Part shown: positions 8,625 to 19,014 of the stretch, in pieces
How positions within the stretch are numbered: the stretch's first letter is position 1
How the letters are laid out: the number at the start of each line of letters is the position of its first letter
Assembly: GCA_015075375.1 (NCBI GenBank)
Contig: JABTUM010000004.1
Span: 434,001-498,000 of the forward strand
DNA: 64,000 nucleotides
Direction: 5' to 3'
Source: Planctomycetota bacterium
Lineage (GTDB): Bacteria; Planctomycetota; SZUA-567; H5-PLA8
Made by a program: the position numbers and the translations under genes
Notes under the pieces: model-generated
The model's input: the letters and a program-made list of their open reading frames with translations, nothing else
What the model was told of the DNA's origin: nothing
Database searches by the model: none

Positions 8625-10745
8625 TTATCCCGGCAGCATGTTGTGACCGTCGATCCGCAAGGCGCCCCAGGCAATCAGCTTCCACACCACCGTGGCGATC
8701 GCTTCGCCGACTACGATCCCGATGAAGAAGCGCTTCCCGCTCAAGTACGCCCGGCTTCCGCCGTACTTGAGCATCGCGCCTTTCACGCCCCAACCCAGCA
8801 GGAAGGAGAACCAGAGACACAAATTCGGATACGGACCCATCCACATCGCCAGCCCGATCGGATGCGGGAACCAGAATACGTAGGTTCTCAGGACCAGGCT
8901 GGCGATCATGAAGAACGCGCCGAAGCCCATCCACGCCAGCCGGCTGCTGTCGACGCGCGCCACTTGGGGCACCTCTTCGCGCGGGATCGGCCGCCCGGAA
9001 GCCTCGGCCTCCTTCTGCTTCGCTTCGAACGCGCGCACCTTCGTGACGGTGCCCGCCATCGTGCGGTACTCGTTCACCGGATGACTCGTGAAGCGCCAGG
9101 TCATCTGCTGCGCACCGCCGGGGTTCGTGTACGCGGTATGCAAGAAAGAGAAGAAGCTGACGCCCAGCGAGAGCACCACCGCTGCCGCCATACCCACGGT
9201 GACGCTGCGGCGCGTGAGGCCCGTCCGAGTCGCCAGGTGCAGCCCGTTCATAATCCCGGGCATGAAGACCACCCGGAACCAGTCGGCGACCATCGTGCGG
9301 TTCCAGATTTCGAGTTTCACGTAATTGGATGCGCCGAGGATCTGCGGCGTCACCGCGGCGTTCAGCACGTGCGAGGGAAAGATGCTCATCTGCATGAAGA
9401 AGAGCCCGCCCTCGCAGGAAAGCCGCGAGAGCCCCACCATCGCGATCAGCATCAGCGCCAGCAGCGCCACGGCCCAGATGAAATCGATCCCGCTCAGCGT
9501 CATCCAGACCAGCGAACCGGCCGTACAGAAGGCCAGCACGCCCCATAGCGTGCGCGGGTGGAACTCGTGCGGCTCGGTCTGCGCCGGAGCCATGCCGATC
9601 GCGGCCTTGAACGACGAACCCAGCTCGCGCCGCGCCATCCAGAAGGCCGCCAGCGCCAGGGCATAACAGGCGCCCGTACCTTGCGCCACAAACGGGCCAT
9701 TCCAGTACTCGGACTGCCCGGCCATCAACCCCGCGCGCGTCGCCACGAAGGCGCAAAGCCGCTGCACGAGAAAATAGAACCACAGGCTGAACGACACCTC
9801 CAGCGGGAGCAGGTACGTCAGGCCGATCACGGACGGGTAAATGTGCGTCCACAGCGGCAGGAAGCCGTTCCACGGCGGCTCGATCAGGTACTCTGTAAGC
9901 TGAGCGCCCTGCGGAATCTTCGGCACCGCCGGGAAATAATCGGCCAGATTATTCCAGGAATGGAAGGCCAGCGTGATCCCGATGCCCCACAGCGCCATGC
10001 GGTCTTTCAGGAACGGTTTCTGCTCGCCGCCCAATGCGCCCTGCAGCATGTCTTCAGGCAGTTGAGCCAGCGGAAAAGCGAGCTGTTCGCGTTCCGACCA
10101 CTGCTTGCGCAACAGCCCCGAAAGCGCGAAGAGGATCCCGAAGATCATCAGCAGCGCCGCGCACCAGATCAGGTACGGCTGCACCCACGGCCCCCAGGGA
10201 ATCGAAGCCTCCGGCGGAAGTCCCGTATAGAACCATTCCACCGGCCGCACCGTCTCGGTGTCGTGCGGCGACCAAGCCGTCGGCACATGGGTCAGAACCG
10301 TCTGCTTGAACGTATCCGTGGGGCTGTCGTAGAAGGAACCCCCGGTCACCTGCCCCACCCAAAACGCCCAGAACCCGTTGCCGGGCAGCGCCGTCACCAG
10401 CATGCCCATGCAGAAAACGAGTACCAGATCCTGAATGGTCAGACCCAATGCCGTGCGAAAAGTCGAAAGCGTGAATCCAATCAAGCCCAGCAACAGGACC
10501 ATGAAGAAAATAGCACTGGCCGGAAACATGTTGTTCGAGAAGAGCGTCCCGCGCAGCACGAAGTCGAAGTACGGGATGCTCAGGCTGATCAGGATGACGG
10601 TTGCGAAGCCGATGGACCAACCGCGCCACGTGGCCCCGACGGTTTGACTGCCCGCGCTCAAATCGGCGGTCTCTAGACCGCCGAACCGCCGGCCCATCCT
10701 AAACGCGGAAGCGCCTTCGGAAATCGATTCGCCGTCTTGCGCCAT
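8625..10745 (-). CDS. Polytopic membrane protein, OPT-like DUF6785/DUF6784 type
   Basis: A 706-residue protein with about 14 hydrophobic segments and no signal peptide. TM runs start near residue 45 (ATVILISLSIPYFDFVL) and include IFFMVLLLGLIGFTLSTF. The length and pattern resemble the OPT-like DUF6785/DUF6784 membrane proteins common next to sugar-degradation genes in Planctomycetes and relatives; they are presumed transporters, with unknown substrates. A longer start at 10865 would put 40 poorly conserved-looking residues in the promoter region, so ATG 10745 was chosen. It is divergent from the heparinase-like genes, which suggests it imports their products. Confidence 0.75.
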   Translation of the reverse strand: MAQDGESISEGASAFRMGRRFGGLETADLSAGSQTVGATWRGWSIGFATVILISLSIPYFDFVLRGTLFSNNMFPASAIFFMVLLLGLIGFTLSTFRTALGLTIQDLVLVFCMGMLVTALPGNGFWAFWVGQVTGGSFYDSPTDTFKQTVLTHVPTAWSPHDTETVRPVEWFYTGLPPEASIPWGPWVQPYLIWCAALLMIFGILFALSGLLRKQWSEREQLAFPLAQLPEDMLQGALGGEQKPFLKDRMALWGIGITLAFHSWNNLADYFPAVPKIPQGAQLTEYLIEPPWNGFLPLWTHIYPSVIGLTYLLPLEVSFSLWFYFLVQRLCAFVATRAGLMAGQSEYWNGPFVAQGTGACYALALAAFWMARRELGSSFKAAIGMAPAQTEPHEFHPRTLWGVLAFCTAGSLVWMTLSGIDFIWAVALLALMLIAMVGLSRLSCEGGLFFMQMSIFPSHVLNAAVTPQILGASNYVKLEIWNRTMVADWFRVVFMPGIMNGLHLATRTGLTRRSVTVGMAAAVVLSLGVSFFSFLHTAYTNPGGAQQMTWRFTSHPVNEYRTMAGTVTKVRAFEAKQKEAEASGRPIPREEVPQVARVDSSRLAWMGFGAFFMIASLVLRTYVFWFPHPIGLAMWMGPYPNLCLWFSFLLGWGVKGAMLKYGGSRAYLSGKRFFIGIVVGEAIATVVWKLIAWGALRIDGHNMLPG

Positions 10746-11070
10746 CACAAGGTCCCAGGCAGATATAGGTCGAAAGCAGCCAGGAGGTATGCTGCTACCT
10801 TTATATGAGTCGGTCGGGGGTGCATTCGAGCACCAAAGGATAGTCAGAACGCACTGATCGTACACACAACCTCTTTATAATCAAGGGACTATGGAAATTA
10901 GCCCGACTTGCTTAGATTTTTGTCATTTATACTGAACAACGGAACAAAGAGGGGGTATTAAACCTCGGTGTTAGTAGGTTACTGATCGAAAGTTCGCCTT
11001 CGGCCGGTTGCACCGTGAACCTGGGCGCAGAACGGATTTCCAAGACGACCAGACTTGGGGAGGGCTCGCC
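10746..11070. promoter_or_regulatory. Divergent intergenic region of the polysaccharide unit
   Basis: 325 bases lie between the divergent transporter-like gene and the first lyase. The region is less GC-rich than its neighbours and holds two plus-strand -10-like boxes, TATAAT near 10876-10881 and TATACT near 10930, neither with a good -35. A short hairpin GGTGC-attcga-GCACC lies near 10818-10833. No operator could be assigned. Confidence 0.35.
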
Positions 11071-13833
11071 ATGAATCGCTTAGCTCAATGCTGCTTCGGT
11101 GCGATGCTGGCCCTTGCGTCCGCAGCCTCGCTCGCAGGCAGCGAAAGCGGCGAGAGCGTGCGGCCGGTGGCCGCATTCGTGGGTCCGCAGGATGGAGTCG
11201 TCGTCGACGGGGCGACGAAGTTCGTGCCGGAAGGCCCGAACGGCGAGACCGTCCTGCGGGTGGACGGTTCGTTCAGCGCGCGCATCGACCTCAAGAAGCT
11301 GGGTCTCGATCCGCTGGAATTCGATCTGGTCAAGCTGGAGGTGAAATGCGATCCGCACGCCTGGCTGACGCTCTCGCTCGAGAATTACCCCCAAGCGCCG
11401 GACATGTCGCATTGGTGGTGCCTCGATTCGTCGCGCGGTCGGATGGGTTGGCGGACCCTCTGGATCAGTCTTAAGGAGCCCGAAGAGATCAAGCCACCGA
11501 AAGGGAAGCGCGGGATGGCGGAAGTGGCGCCCGACGCGCGCGGGCTTCACCTCGGCGGGAATATCGCCGATCTGAAGCGCGCCACGCAGGACCCCGGACG
11601 CACGCTTTGGATCGGCGCGCTGCGCTTCGTCAAACAGCCCGTGGAACTGAACTGGGACCAGGCGCAAGCGCCCTATACGTGGGGCGCAGGAACGGATCTT
11701 GTCTACACCTATCCGCTGACGGTGACCAACAAGCTCGACCGGCCGATCGCGGCGAAAGTGGAACTGCTTCCGTTCCAAGTCACGCACGCCAAGGCGGAAC
11801 TATCCGCCGCTCGCGTCGAACTGGGTCCCCAGGAAACCAAGACCATCGAAGCCCGGGTAATTCTCCCAGCCGCCGAAGCGGCGAAGCAACCGCCGCTTTA
11901 CAGCGAACTCTTCGAAGCACGCGTCGAAGCCGAAGGCATCGCCGATTCTTCCACCACGATTCTGCGCAGCAGCGACCCCATCCACTTGGGCGTGACCGTC
12001 CCGTTCGCGGACGAGAAGCTGGCCTTTCCCCTCTTCGGACCGTGGAAGGATAAACCGCAAACGATCACGGGGATCACGGACAAAACGATCGATCGCTTCA
12101 AGACGCTGGCGGCCGAGGCCAAGCCCGAAGACCTGGATCTGCTCCTGACCAGCCCCGCCGGCCTGCAGCCGTCGGACAACGCCAAGGGGCCGGCCGCGGA
12201 AGCGCGCACGCGCTGGGAGAGCGGACTGACGGCCTGCGCGTGGCTCTACGAGGCGACGGGCGAGAAACAGTACCTGGAAAAAGGCACCGCCCTGCTCCTG
12301 CGCGCCGCGGACCTGGCGCCGAAGCTGATCGCCGAGTGGCGCGCGCAGCCGATCCGCCGCATCTCGCAGGGCATTTTTACCGCCAATACACTGGGCATGG
12401 GCTTCCGAATCGCCGGCACGCAGCGCCCGCCCTATCTTGAAGAGAATCACGGAGTGATCAACGATTTCGACCTGCTGGCCAAGGATATGGATCCCGAGGC
12501 GCGGCGGAAGATTGTTAACGGCTTCCTCTTGCCCATCGGCGTCCATGTCCGCAACCACTACTTCGGGCTCGGCAATCAGCAGTGCACCGTCAATTATCTT
12601 GCCATGTATTGCGGCATGGTCGCGCGCAACTGGCCGCTGGTTGCCTTCACCTACTCATCCGAGCACGGCCTGCTCAACCATTTCAAATGGGGCTACGACG
12701 ACGATGGGCTGTGCACCGAAGGCCATTACCAGACCTACACGATCAACCCGATGCTGTGGCAGACCGAACTGCTCCTCGGACGCGGCTACGATCATTACGA
12801 CCGGCGCTGGTACGAGATCATCCACAGCAAAGGCGCGCAGGCGATCGACAAGAGCTACCTGTATCCGCGCCTGGTCGCTTGGCTCGACGAAACCCGCTTC
12901 GCCGGCAAGCCGTTCCTCAAAGAGCTGCCTAAAGAAGCCGACGGGCTGCACCTGGCTTCCGCGACGCTCCTGCGCTGGCAAGGCCTCGAAGTCTCGATGA
13001 ACTGGAAGACCCACGTGATGCGCGGCAACAACGACCGCTGCGCGCTCTGGATCAAGAAGAAGGGCTCGCCCCTCGACGTCGGCGGCGTCAGCTACACGCA
13101 CAGTTCGCTGGGGCAGAGCGTGATCGTCATAGACGAAGAAGTACAGCACCACGGCTACGCCGATCCCATCTCGCACGACATCGACGGGCCCGTGCAGCAC
13201 ATTTCCGTCACCGATACGAAGAACTACCCCGGCACGACGATTCACCGCACCTTCGCGCTCCTCGAGAAGCATGTTCTGGTCCTCGACCGCGTCGAGAGTG
13301 CCCAGCCGCGCACCGCCGACTGGTGCTTGCTGAACGCGGGCAAAGAGTTGAGCGTCTCGCTCGAAGAAAAAGAGGGCTCATTCACGCAGAAGCCCGATTA
13401 CACCCCCTCCCAGATCACTTACGGCGCCAAGATACCCGCGCATCGCTACACCAAGCACGCGGAATCGTTCACCGAGGGCCAGGGCCGCCTGACGATGCTC
13501 GGCGCGCCGGAGACCGAACTCTTCAGCTTCGGCTGGCCTGGCTACGGCGGATCGAAAGTCAAACCGGGAGATCCGAATATCCTGATGGTCCGGCGCAAAG
13601 GCGTGACAAAGTCCGACTTCACCGCTTTCTTCTCGACCGAAACTCAGAGCGTCGAACGCGCGGCGGTCACGAAGCCCGACGGCTCGCCCGCCGAAGCCTC
13701 CGGCGTGAAGGTCACGCTCAAGGACGGCAGGACGTTCCACGCCTTCGTCAGCTACGAACCGGCGGGAACCGAACTCACGCTCGGCGCGCTCAAGTCCGCC
13801 GCGCGCTTCGCGACCGATTACGAAAAGCCTTGA
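11071..13833 (+). CDS. Secreted heparinase II/III-like protein (paralogue 1)
   Basis: A 920-residue protein with a signal peptide (MNRLAQCCFGAMLALASAAS, cleavage near LAG). An N-terminal beta-sandwich region (about 25-320) precedes an alpha/alpha-toroid (about 345-640, GLGNQQCTVNYLAMYCG and a DGLCTEGHYQTYT block near residue 545) and a C-terminal beta-sandwich (about 650-920). This is the architecture of heparinase II/III-family polysaccharide lyases; the Tyr/His of the HYQ block are candidate catalytic residues. The polymer cannot be predicted. GGGGAGG lies 7 bases before ATG 11071. The next gene, a paralogue, begins 28 bases downstream. Confidence 0.8.
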   Translation: MNRLAQCCFGAMLALASAASLAGSESGESVRPVAAFVGPQDGVVVDGATKFVPEGPNGETVLRVDGSFSARIDLKKLGLDPLEFDLVKLEVKCDPHAWLTLSLENYPQAPDMSHWWCLDSSRGRMGWRTLWISLKEPEEIKPPKGKRGMAEVAPDARGLHLGGNIADLKRATQDPGRTLWIGALRFVKQPVELNWDQAQAPYTWGAGTDLVYTYPLTVTNKLDRPIAAKVELLPFQVTHAKAELSAARVELGPQETKTIEARVILPAAEAAKQPPLYSELFEARVEAEGIADSSTTILRSSDPIHLGVTVPFADEKLAFPLFGPWKDKPQTITGITDKTIDRFKTLAAEAKPEDLDLLLTSPAGLQPSDNAKGPAAEARTRWESGLTACAWLYEATGEKQYLEKGTALLLRAADLAPKLIAEWRAQPIRRISQGIFTANTLGMGFRIAGTQRPPYLEENHGVINDFDLLAKDMDPEARRKIVNGFLLPIGVHVRNHYFGLGNQQCTVNYLAMYCGMVARNWPLVAFTYSSEHGLLNHFKWGYDDDGLCTEGHYQTYTINPMLWQTELLLGRGYDHYDRRWYEIIHSKGAQAIDKSYLYPRLVAWLDETRFAGKPFLKELPKEADGLHLASATLLRWQGLEVSMNWKTHVMRGNNDRCALWIKKKGSPLDVGGVSYTHSSLGQSVIVIDEEVQHHGYADPISHDIDGPVQHISVTDTKNYPGTTIHRTFALLEKHVLVLDRVESAQPRTADWCLLNAGKELSVSLEEKEGSFTQKPDYTPSQITYGAKIPAHRYTKHAESFTEGQGRLTMLGAPETELFSFGWPGYGGSKVKPGDPNILMVRRKGVTKSDFTAFFSTETQSVERAAVTKPDGSPAEASGVKVTLKDGRTFHAFVSYEPAGTELTLGALKSAARFATDYEKP

Positions 13834-13861
13834 TCGGCCCGAACGGATGGGAGAATCGAAG

Positions 13862-16699
13862 ATGCTTCCGCTGCGCAGGTGTTTCTCGGCGGCTCTGCTT
13901 CTGGCCTCGCTGGCCGCGCACGCGTCCGACGAGCGCGTCAAGCCGCTCGCCGCGATGGATAGCCTTGAAGCGTTTTCGCTGGCCGAAGGCTCCGATGCCG
14001 AGATCGTCCCCGAAGGCCCTCAAGGGGAAAAGGTTCTGCGCGGCGCCGAGTTCGCTCTGCGGCTTGACCTGAAGAAGCTCGGAGCGGATGCCCTGCGCTA
14101 CGACTTGTTAAAGCTCGAAGTCAAGGCCGACGCGCGCGCACAGATTCAGGTCTCGCTCGAGAATTTCCCCCGACCCGGCGACCTTTCGCACTGGTATGCG
14201 ATCGGCGGCGTGCACCAGGCCTTCGGCTGGCGCACGCTCTACATCGATCTGCACCGCCCCGAGGAGATCAAACCCGCCGGTAGCTACAAAGGCATGGAGA
14301 ACGCCGACCCCGAAGCACGGGGACTGACCATCCGCGGCACCATCGGGCAGCGCATGCGCGAAGCCGACTCGCCTGATGGATTCCTCTGGATGCGCGCCGC
14401 GCGCCTCGTCAAACAAGCCGTGCGCGTGGATTGGGACATGAGCCAGGCGCCGTACACCTGGGGCTCCGGACAGGATCTCGTCTGCAGCTACCCGATCGCC
14501 GTGACCAACGCGCTCGACCGCCCGCTCACTGCGCGCCTCAGGACCGCGCCTTACAAAAACGCGCCCCACGCCAAGGTCGCGCTCGCCTCGGAGCGGGTCG
14601 AACTCCTGCCCGGCGAGACGAAGACCGTCCAGATCACCGTCACGCTCCCCGCCGAAGTCGCCGCGCGCGAGAAGCCCCTCTACTGCGAGCGTTTCACGCT
14701 TCACGCCGACGCCGAAGGGTTGGACGATTCGGACGTCACGCTCCTGCGCTCGTCCGACCTGCTCTACCTCACGGCGACCGTACCCATTCCCGAAGAGCGC
14801 CTCGCCTTCCCGCTCCTCCCGCGCCGCAAGGACCTCCTCGAGATCACCGGTATGCGCGACCGCGAACGCCAAGCCGCCTTGGCCGTGGCCGAAGAAGCCA
14901 AGCCGGAGGATCTCGAGGTAGGCGTGGGCAGCATCGAGGAGTCCGCGTGGAACCACGCCATGCACGGCAAGCGCGGCCTTTATCCGTGGGGCAAGGAAGG
15001 TGCGCCAATTGCCGCACAGGGACGCTATCTCAACGGATCGACCGCCTGCGCATTCCTCTACGATCTGACCGGCGAGAAGAAGTATCTTGAGAAAGGAACG
15101 GCGCTCCTGGTGCGCGCAGCCGAATGCTTTCCGCGCATGCAGCGCGCTTGGGCCGTGCAAGAGTACGCCATGATCAGCGACGGCTGCATCTCGCAGAATA
15201 CGCTCCGCTTGGGCTGGGCCACCGGCAGCATGCGCGCGCCGTACGTGTTCGATCGCCACGGACTCTTTAACGATTTCGACCTGCTTGCCAAAGACATGGA
15301 CTCCGCGGCCCGCAAGAAAATCGTCGCGGATTTCCTCGTTCCCGCCGCGATTCAGATGGCCGGGCACCGCTTCGGGCTCAGCAACCAGCAGGATGTCGTC
15401 AACTACCCTATCCTGTACGCGGGATTGGCCGCGCGTAACTGGGCGCTCGTCTCACTGGCATACTCCGGCGACTACGGGCTGCTGACGCAGATCGCGCAGG
15501 GTTTCGACGACGAGGGGCTCTGCACCGAGGCCCACTACCAGGTTCCGTCGCTGCGCCCCATCCTCTATGCCACCGAACTGCTCTACCACCGCGGCGTCGA
15601 TCTCTACGACCAGCGCCTCTGGACGATCCTGCACAGCCGCGCATACGAAGCGATGAGCGGACCCTACGGAGACGCGATCGCCGCCTACGCCGACGCGAAC
15701 CGCTTCACCGGAAAGAAGATCGAGAAGCCGAAGCAGGAACACGACGGGCTCCACCTGCCCTCCGGACTCACCAGCCTGCGCTGGAAGGGCTTCGAGGTGA
15801 TTATGAACTGGGGCACGCAGCTTCATCGCAGCGCCCCGGACCGCTGCTCGTTGAGCTTCGCCGTCCGCGACCGCACGCACCCGCTCGCGGGCCTCGACGG
15901 CGTGGGCGGAGGCAACTACACCAAGTGCTCGCTTGGGCAGAGCATCCTGATCGTGGACGAAGGCCTCCAGCACGCCGTGCCCGCGGAAGTCGTCGCCTTG
16001 GACCTCGACGGGCCCGTGCAGTTCGTCCAGGCGGCGAGCGATAAGCACTTTCCCGGCACGCGCCTCACCCGCACCTTCGCGCTTCTGGACAAGCACGTCC
16101 TCACCGTGGATACCGCCCGCGGCGACGCGCCGCACACCTACGACTGGTGCCTCCACTACCGCGGCGGAAATTTCACCCACGAGGCGCTCGCTAAGGGTCT
16201 CTCGGTCCCCGCCGATCGCAAATCCGGATCCTTTACGGATAAAGAAGCCCTCGCGAGCAAGGGCGTTGACTTTGGCAAGCGGCTCAAGAACGACGAACAC
16301 TTCGTCGCCACGAGCGACGGCGCGTGGCGCGAAGCCAAGGCCAAGCTCCTGATGGCCGCCGCGCCCGGCTCCGAGTTGCGTGCCTTCGGCGTCGCCGCCG
16401 CTTTTTCCGCCTCGCAAAAGGAAAAGACCTCCGCCGTCCCGGTCCTGATGGTCCGGCGCAAAGGTGTCCCGCGCGCCGATTTCGTCGCCGCTTTCACGGA
16501 CGCCGCCGAATCCCTGGAACGCCTGCCGGTCAAGAAAGCCGACGGCGCCGAAGCCGACGCCATCGGCGTCAAGCTCGTCCTGAAGGACGGAACCGTCTGC
16601 CACGCGATCGTCAACTACGAACCGGCCGGCGTCGAGGTGGTCCTGGGTGGCTTGCGCACCAGCGAACGCTTCGCCACCGACTTCAAGCCCGCGCCGTGA
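13862..16699 (+). CDS. Secreted heparinase II/III-like protein (paralogue 2)
   Basis: A 945-residue paralogue of the preceding gene, colinear along its length: shared blocks include QAPYTWGxGxDLV, NDFDLLAKDMD, GLSNQQDVVNYPILYAGLAA and DEGLCTEAHYQ (about residue 555), then a C-terminal beta-sandwich ending in FATDFKP. It has its own signal peptide (LPLRRCFSAALLLASLAAHA). ATG 13862 was chosen over 13847 because GGGAG lies about 8 bases before it. The pair probably arose by tandem duplication and may act on related parts of one polymer. The active-site His/Tyr block is intact in both copies. Confidence 0.8.
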   Translation: MLPLRRCFSAALLLASLAAHASDERVKPLAAMDSLEAFSLAEGSDAEIVPEGPQGEKVLRGAEFALRLDLKKLGADALRYDLLKLEVKADARAQIQVSLENFPRPGDLSHWYAIGGVHQAFGWRTLYIDLHRPEEIKPAGSYKGMENADPEARGLTIRGTIGQRMREADSPDGFLWMRAARLVKQAVRVDWDMSQAPYTWGSGQDLVCSYPIAVTNALDRPLTARLRTAPYKNAPHAKVALASERVELLPGETKTVQITVTLPAEVAAREKPLYCERFTLHADAEGLDDSDVTLLRSSDLLYLTATVPIPEERLAFPLLPRRKDLLEITGMRDRERQAALAVAEEAKPEDLEVGVGSIEESAWNHAMHGKRGLYPWGKEGAPIAAQGRYLNGSTACAFLYDLTGEKKYLEKGTALLVRAAECFPRMQRAWAVQEYAMISDGCISQNTLRLGWATGSMRAPYVFDRHGLFNDFDLLAKDMDSAARKKIVADFLVPAAIQMAGHRFGLSNQQDVVNYPILYAGLAARNWALVSLAYSGDYGLLTQIAQGFDDEGLCTEAHYQVPSLRPILYATELLYHRGVDLYDQRLWTILHSRAYEAMSGPYGDAIAAYADANRFTGKKIEKPKQEHDGLHLPSGLTSLRWKGFEVIMNWGTQLHRSAPDRCSLSFAVRDRTHPLAGLDGVGGGNYTKCSLGQSILIVDEGLQHAVPAEVVALDLDGPVQFVQAASDKHFPGTRLTRTFALLDKHVLTVDTARGDAPHTYDWCLHYRGGNFTHEALAKGLSVPADRKSGSFTDKEALASKGVDFGKRLKNDEHFVATSDGAWREAKAKLLMAAAPGSELRAFGVAAAFSASQKEKTSAVPVLMVRRKGVPRADFVAAFTDAAESLERLPVKKADGAEADAIGVKLVLKDGTVCHAIVNYEPAGVEVVLGGLRTSERFATDFKPAP

Positions 16700-16716
16700 A
16701 TCGAGAGGAGCGCGCC

Positions 16717-18939
16717 ATGTATAAAACGCTCGGAACCTTGAGTTTTCTGTTGGGCTTGCTCCTGGGCACGGCCTTCGGCGCGGAAACCGAACCGCCGGGC
16801 GTGCCTTATTTGATCTGGGACGGGCACCGCTTCGCGCGCACACCCGAAGATTGCCGCCGCGACGTGCGCTGGTATCGCGATCTGGGCTTCACGCATTCGC
16901 TGATCGGCGCGAACCTGCGCTTCGAGAACGGCAAAAGCAAGAGCGCCGAGATGGACGGCCAGCTTACCGCGCTTTTCGCCGCCTTCGACGAAGCGGGGCT
17001 CTACGCCGGGCTGCGCTTCCCATGGGACTTCGACGCGTTTCCCGGCACGCCCGAAGAACGCATCGCCAGCGGCGTGCAGCTCGCCAAGAATGCCGGAGGC
17101 ACGCATCCCACGTACAACCCGATGCACCCGGACGTGATCGCGTACTACACCGAAGCGTTCGATCGTACGATCGCCCATTACCTCAAGCATGACGAAGGCA
17201 AACGGCTGCAGTGGTTTCTCATCGGCACCGAGCGGACATGGGGGTTTCCCAAAAGCGCCGACGAATGGCATCCGCAGGCGTTCGAGGTGGTCTGCCGCGC
17301 GGCGCGCGAAGACGGCGTGCTTAAGGAAGGCGAATCGGACTTCGCGAAGCTCTCGGACTGGTGGAACGGCGCGCACGGCCACGGACGCGACTGGCGGCTG
17401 CGCAAGAGCGTGGAAGACACGATCCTGAAGCAGATCCCGAAGGCCGAATTCTTCGTCGATCCGAACTGGGCCGTCAAAATTGTCCACGGCTTCGGCGGCG
17501 ACTGGACCTACATCGACGGCGATCCCAAGAACATCGCCTTTGCGGTCTTGCGGCTCGAAGCGCAATGCCGCCCCGCGCCTACGATTCACAGCACCCAGTT
17601 GATCCGCGGCTCGTACCACGACTGCATCCTCGAGTCGAACCTCCTCTCGATCTGCATGGGCGCCGACCGGCTCTACCATTGGGGCGTCCACACGCTCGAG
17701 CCCGGACACGAAGCCAATCCGTACTACCGCCAGAAAATCGAGAAAACCCCGGAGGCCGAAGCCCGGTTGATTGAAGAATTGCGCGCTAAGCGCCGCGAAA
17801 AAGAGCCGGCCCTGCGCGCGACCGGACGCCTGCTGCGCGATCGCGGAAACCTCTTCCGCGACTGGAAACCCGCCGGACCGCGCATCGCGCTCCTCACCGG
17901 CGTCTACGGCGGCACCGAGACGCTGCACGGGCTCATGGCCGGTCATCTTCCGTTCGACATCTTGCGCGAACAGTCCGACCGCCGCGCCAACCTGAAGACG
18001 TACCGCTGCATCGCTTCCGCCAAAACCCAAGTCAGCCCGGCCGATTACGCCGACCTGCTCGAACTGGAGCGCCTCGGCGCGACGATTCTGATCCCGCCCG
18101 GATTCCAGGTTCCCGAGGGACAGCCCGCGCTCGCCAAGGCCGTCGTATGGGAGCCGGAATTCATGCTGCCCAAACCGGTGACCGGAGCCGATGGCAAACC
18201 CAAGACCCCCAAGGCTCCCGCGCTTTCGCCGTCCGAGAAGCGCACCCAATCGCACCTCTGGGCCAAGACCTTTCGCGAGACCTTCCACGGAGCGAACTTC
18301 AAACCGTACCTCGACAGCGAAAACTTCGACGCCGTGCTCGGCGCTTTCGAGTACCGCGGCGTCCAAGTCGCGTTCGTGGTCAACGATCTGCGCAAATCGA
18401 ACGGCGATGCCGGCGGTCCGGAAAGCCGGGGGGTGGACAACGAACTGGAACTCCTGATCCGCGACGAACGCGAAGGCCTGCGCGCCAGGGATATCGAAAG
18501 CGGCGAGGAGCTTACCCTGGCAAAAAGTTCCGAAGGCTGGCGCGTGAAACTTACCGTCCCCGCCGCGTGGTACCGGCTGATCGCGATCCTGGGCCCGAAC
18601 GAGCAGTGGACCGGCCCCAAGCCGCTCGCCCAAGGCCCGGACCTCCTAGAACCTACCGCCACGCGCGAGGCCGCGGGCGTGAAGCTGGCGTGGAAGCTTC
18701 CTTTCGCGGACTGGATGGGCTGCGACATCGAACGCTACGAAGTGCTTCGCGCCGAAGGCGATGCCGAACCCGTGTCGCTCGCCGTGATACCCGGCCGCAT
18801 CATGGCCGGCCCCGGCGGCGTGGTGACCGAATACCTGGACACCACCGCGCAAGCTGGCCAAGCCTACTCCTACCGCCTGCGCACGCTGACCCCGCTGCGC
18901 CAGATGGGTGCGCTAACGAACGTCATCCGGGTCAAGTAA
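16717..18939 (+). CDS. Secreted 740-aa protein, TIM-barrel-like with C-terminal FnIII-like domain
   Basis: A signal peptide (KTLGTLSFLLGLLLGTAFG) is followed by an enzyme-like region. Residues about 25-370 carry alternating beta/alpha patterns and acidic motifs (GTERTWGFP, FVDPNWAV, YIDGDP) suggestive of a clan GH-A TIM barrel, but no known GH family could be assigned. The middle part (about 380-630) resembles a beta-galactosidase-type trimerisation/accessory region, and the last ~100 residues look like a fibronectin III domain (RYEVLRAEGD, YSYRLRTLTP). GAGAGGAG lies 6 bases before ATG. It starts 17 bases after the second lyase, so it is likely co-transcribed and acts on the same glycan. Confidence 0.6.
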   Translation: MYKTLGTLSFLLGLLLGTAFGAETEPPGVPYLIWDGHRFARTPEDCRRDVRWYRDLGFTHSLIGANLRFENGKSKSAEMDGQLTALFAAFDEAGLYAGLRFPWDFDAFPGTPEERIASGVQLAKNAGGTHPTYNPMHPDVIAYYTEAFDRTIAHYLKHDEGKRLQWFLIGTERTWGFPKSADEWHPQAFEVVCRAAREDGVLKEGESDFAKLSDWWNGAHGHGRDWRLRKSVEDTILKQIPKAEFFVDPNWAVKIVHGFGGDWTYIDGDPKNIAFAVLRLEAQCRPAPTIHSTQLIRGSYHDCILESNLLSICMGADRLYHWGVHTLEPGHEANPYYRQKIEKTPEAEARLIEELRAKRREKEPALRATGRLLRDRGNLFRDWKPAGPRIALLTGVYGGTETLHGLMAGHLPFDILREQSDRRANLKTYRCIASAKTQVSPADYADLLELERLGATILIPPGFQVPEGQPALAKAVVWEPEFMLPKPVTGADGKPKTPKAPALSPSEKRTQSHLWAKTFRETFHGANFKPYLDSENFDAVLGAFEYRGVQVAFVVNDLRKSNGDAGGPESRGVDNELELLIRDEREGLRARDIESGEELTLAKSSEGWRVKLTVPAAWYRLIAILGPNEQWTGPKPLAQGPDLLEPTATREAAGVKLAWKLPFADWMGCDIERYEVLRAEGDAEPVSLAVIPGRIMAGPGGVVTEYLDTTAQAGQAYSYRLRTLTPLRQMGALTNVIRVK

Positions 18940-18956
18940 CCCTTACTCGCAAGGGT
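18939..18956 (+). terminator. Small hairpin at the end of the lyase operon
   Basis: ACCCTT (18939-18944) and AAGGGT (18951-18956) form a 6-bp stem with a 6-base loop that begins at the last base of the stop codon. There is no T tract, so it may mark the transcript end only weakly. Confidence 0.3.
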
Positions 18957-19014
18957 GCGCGCCTTGGGTGCCGTCGTTTCATCCGTTTCATATTACCTAC
19001 GCGCCGGTATGCAC

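Noticed and set aside
15452..16843. Long antisense frames on the minus strand (for example 15452-16843 and 47567-49474)
   Set aside because: They mirror well-supported genes in GC-rich DNA and their translations are Arg/Ala/Gly-rich with no domain.
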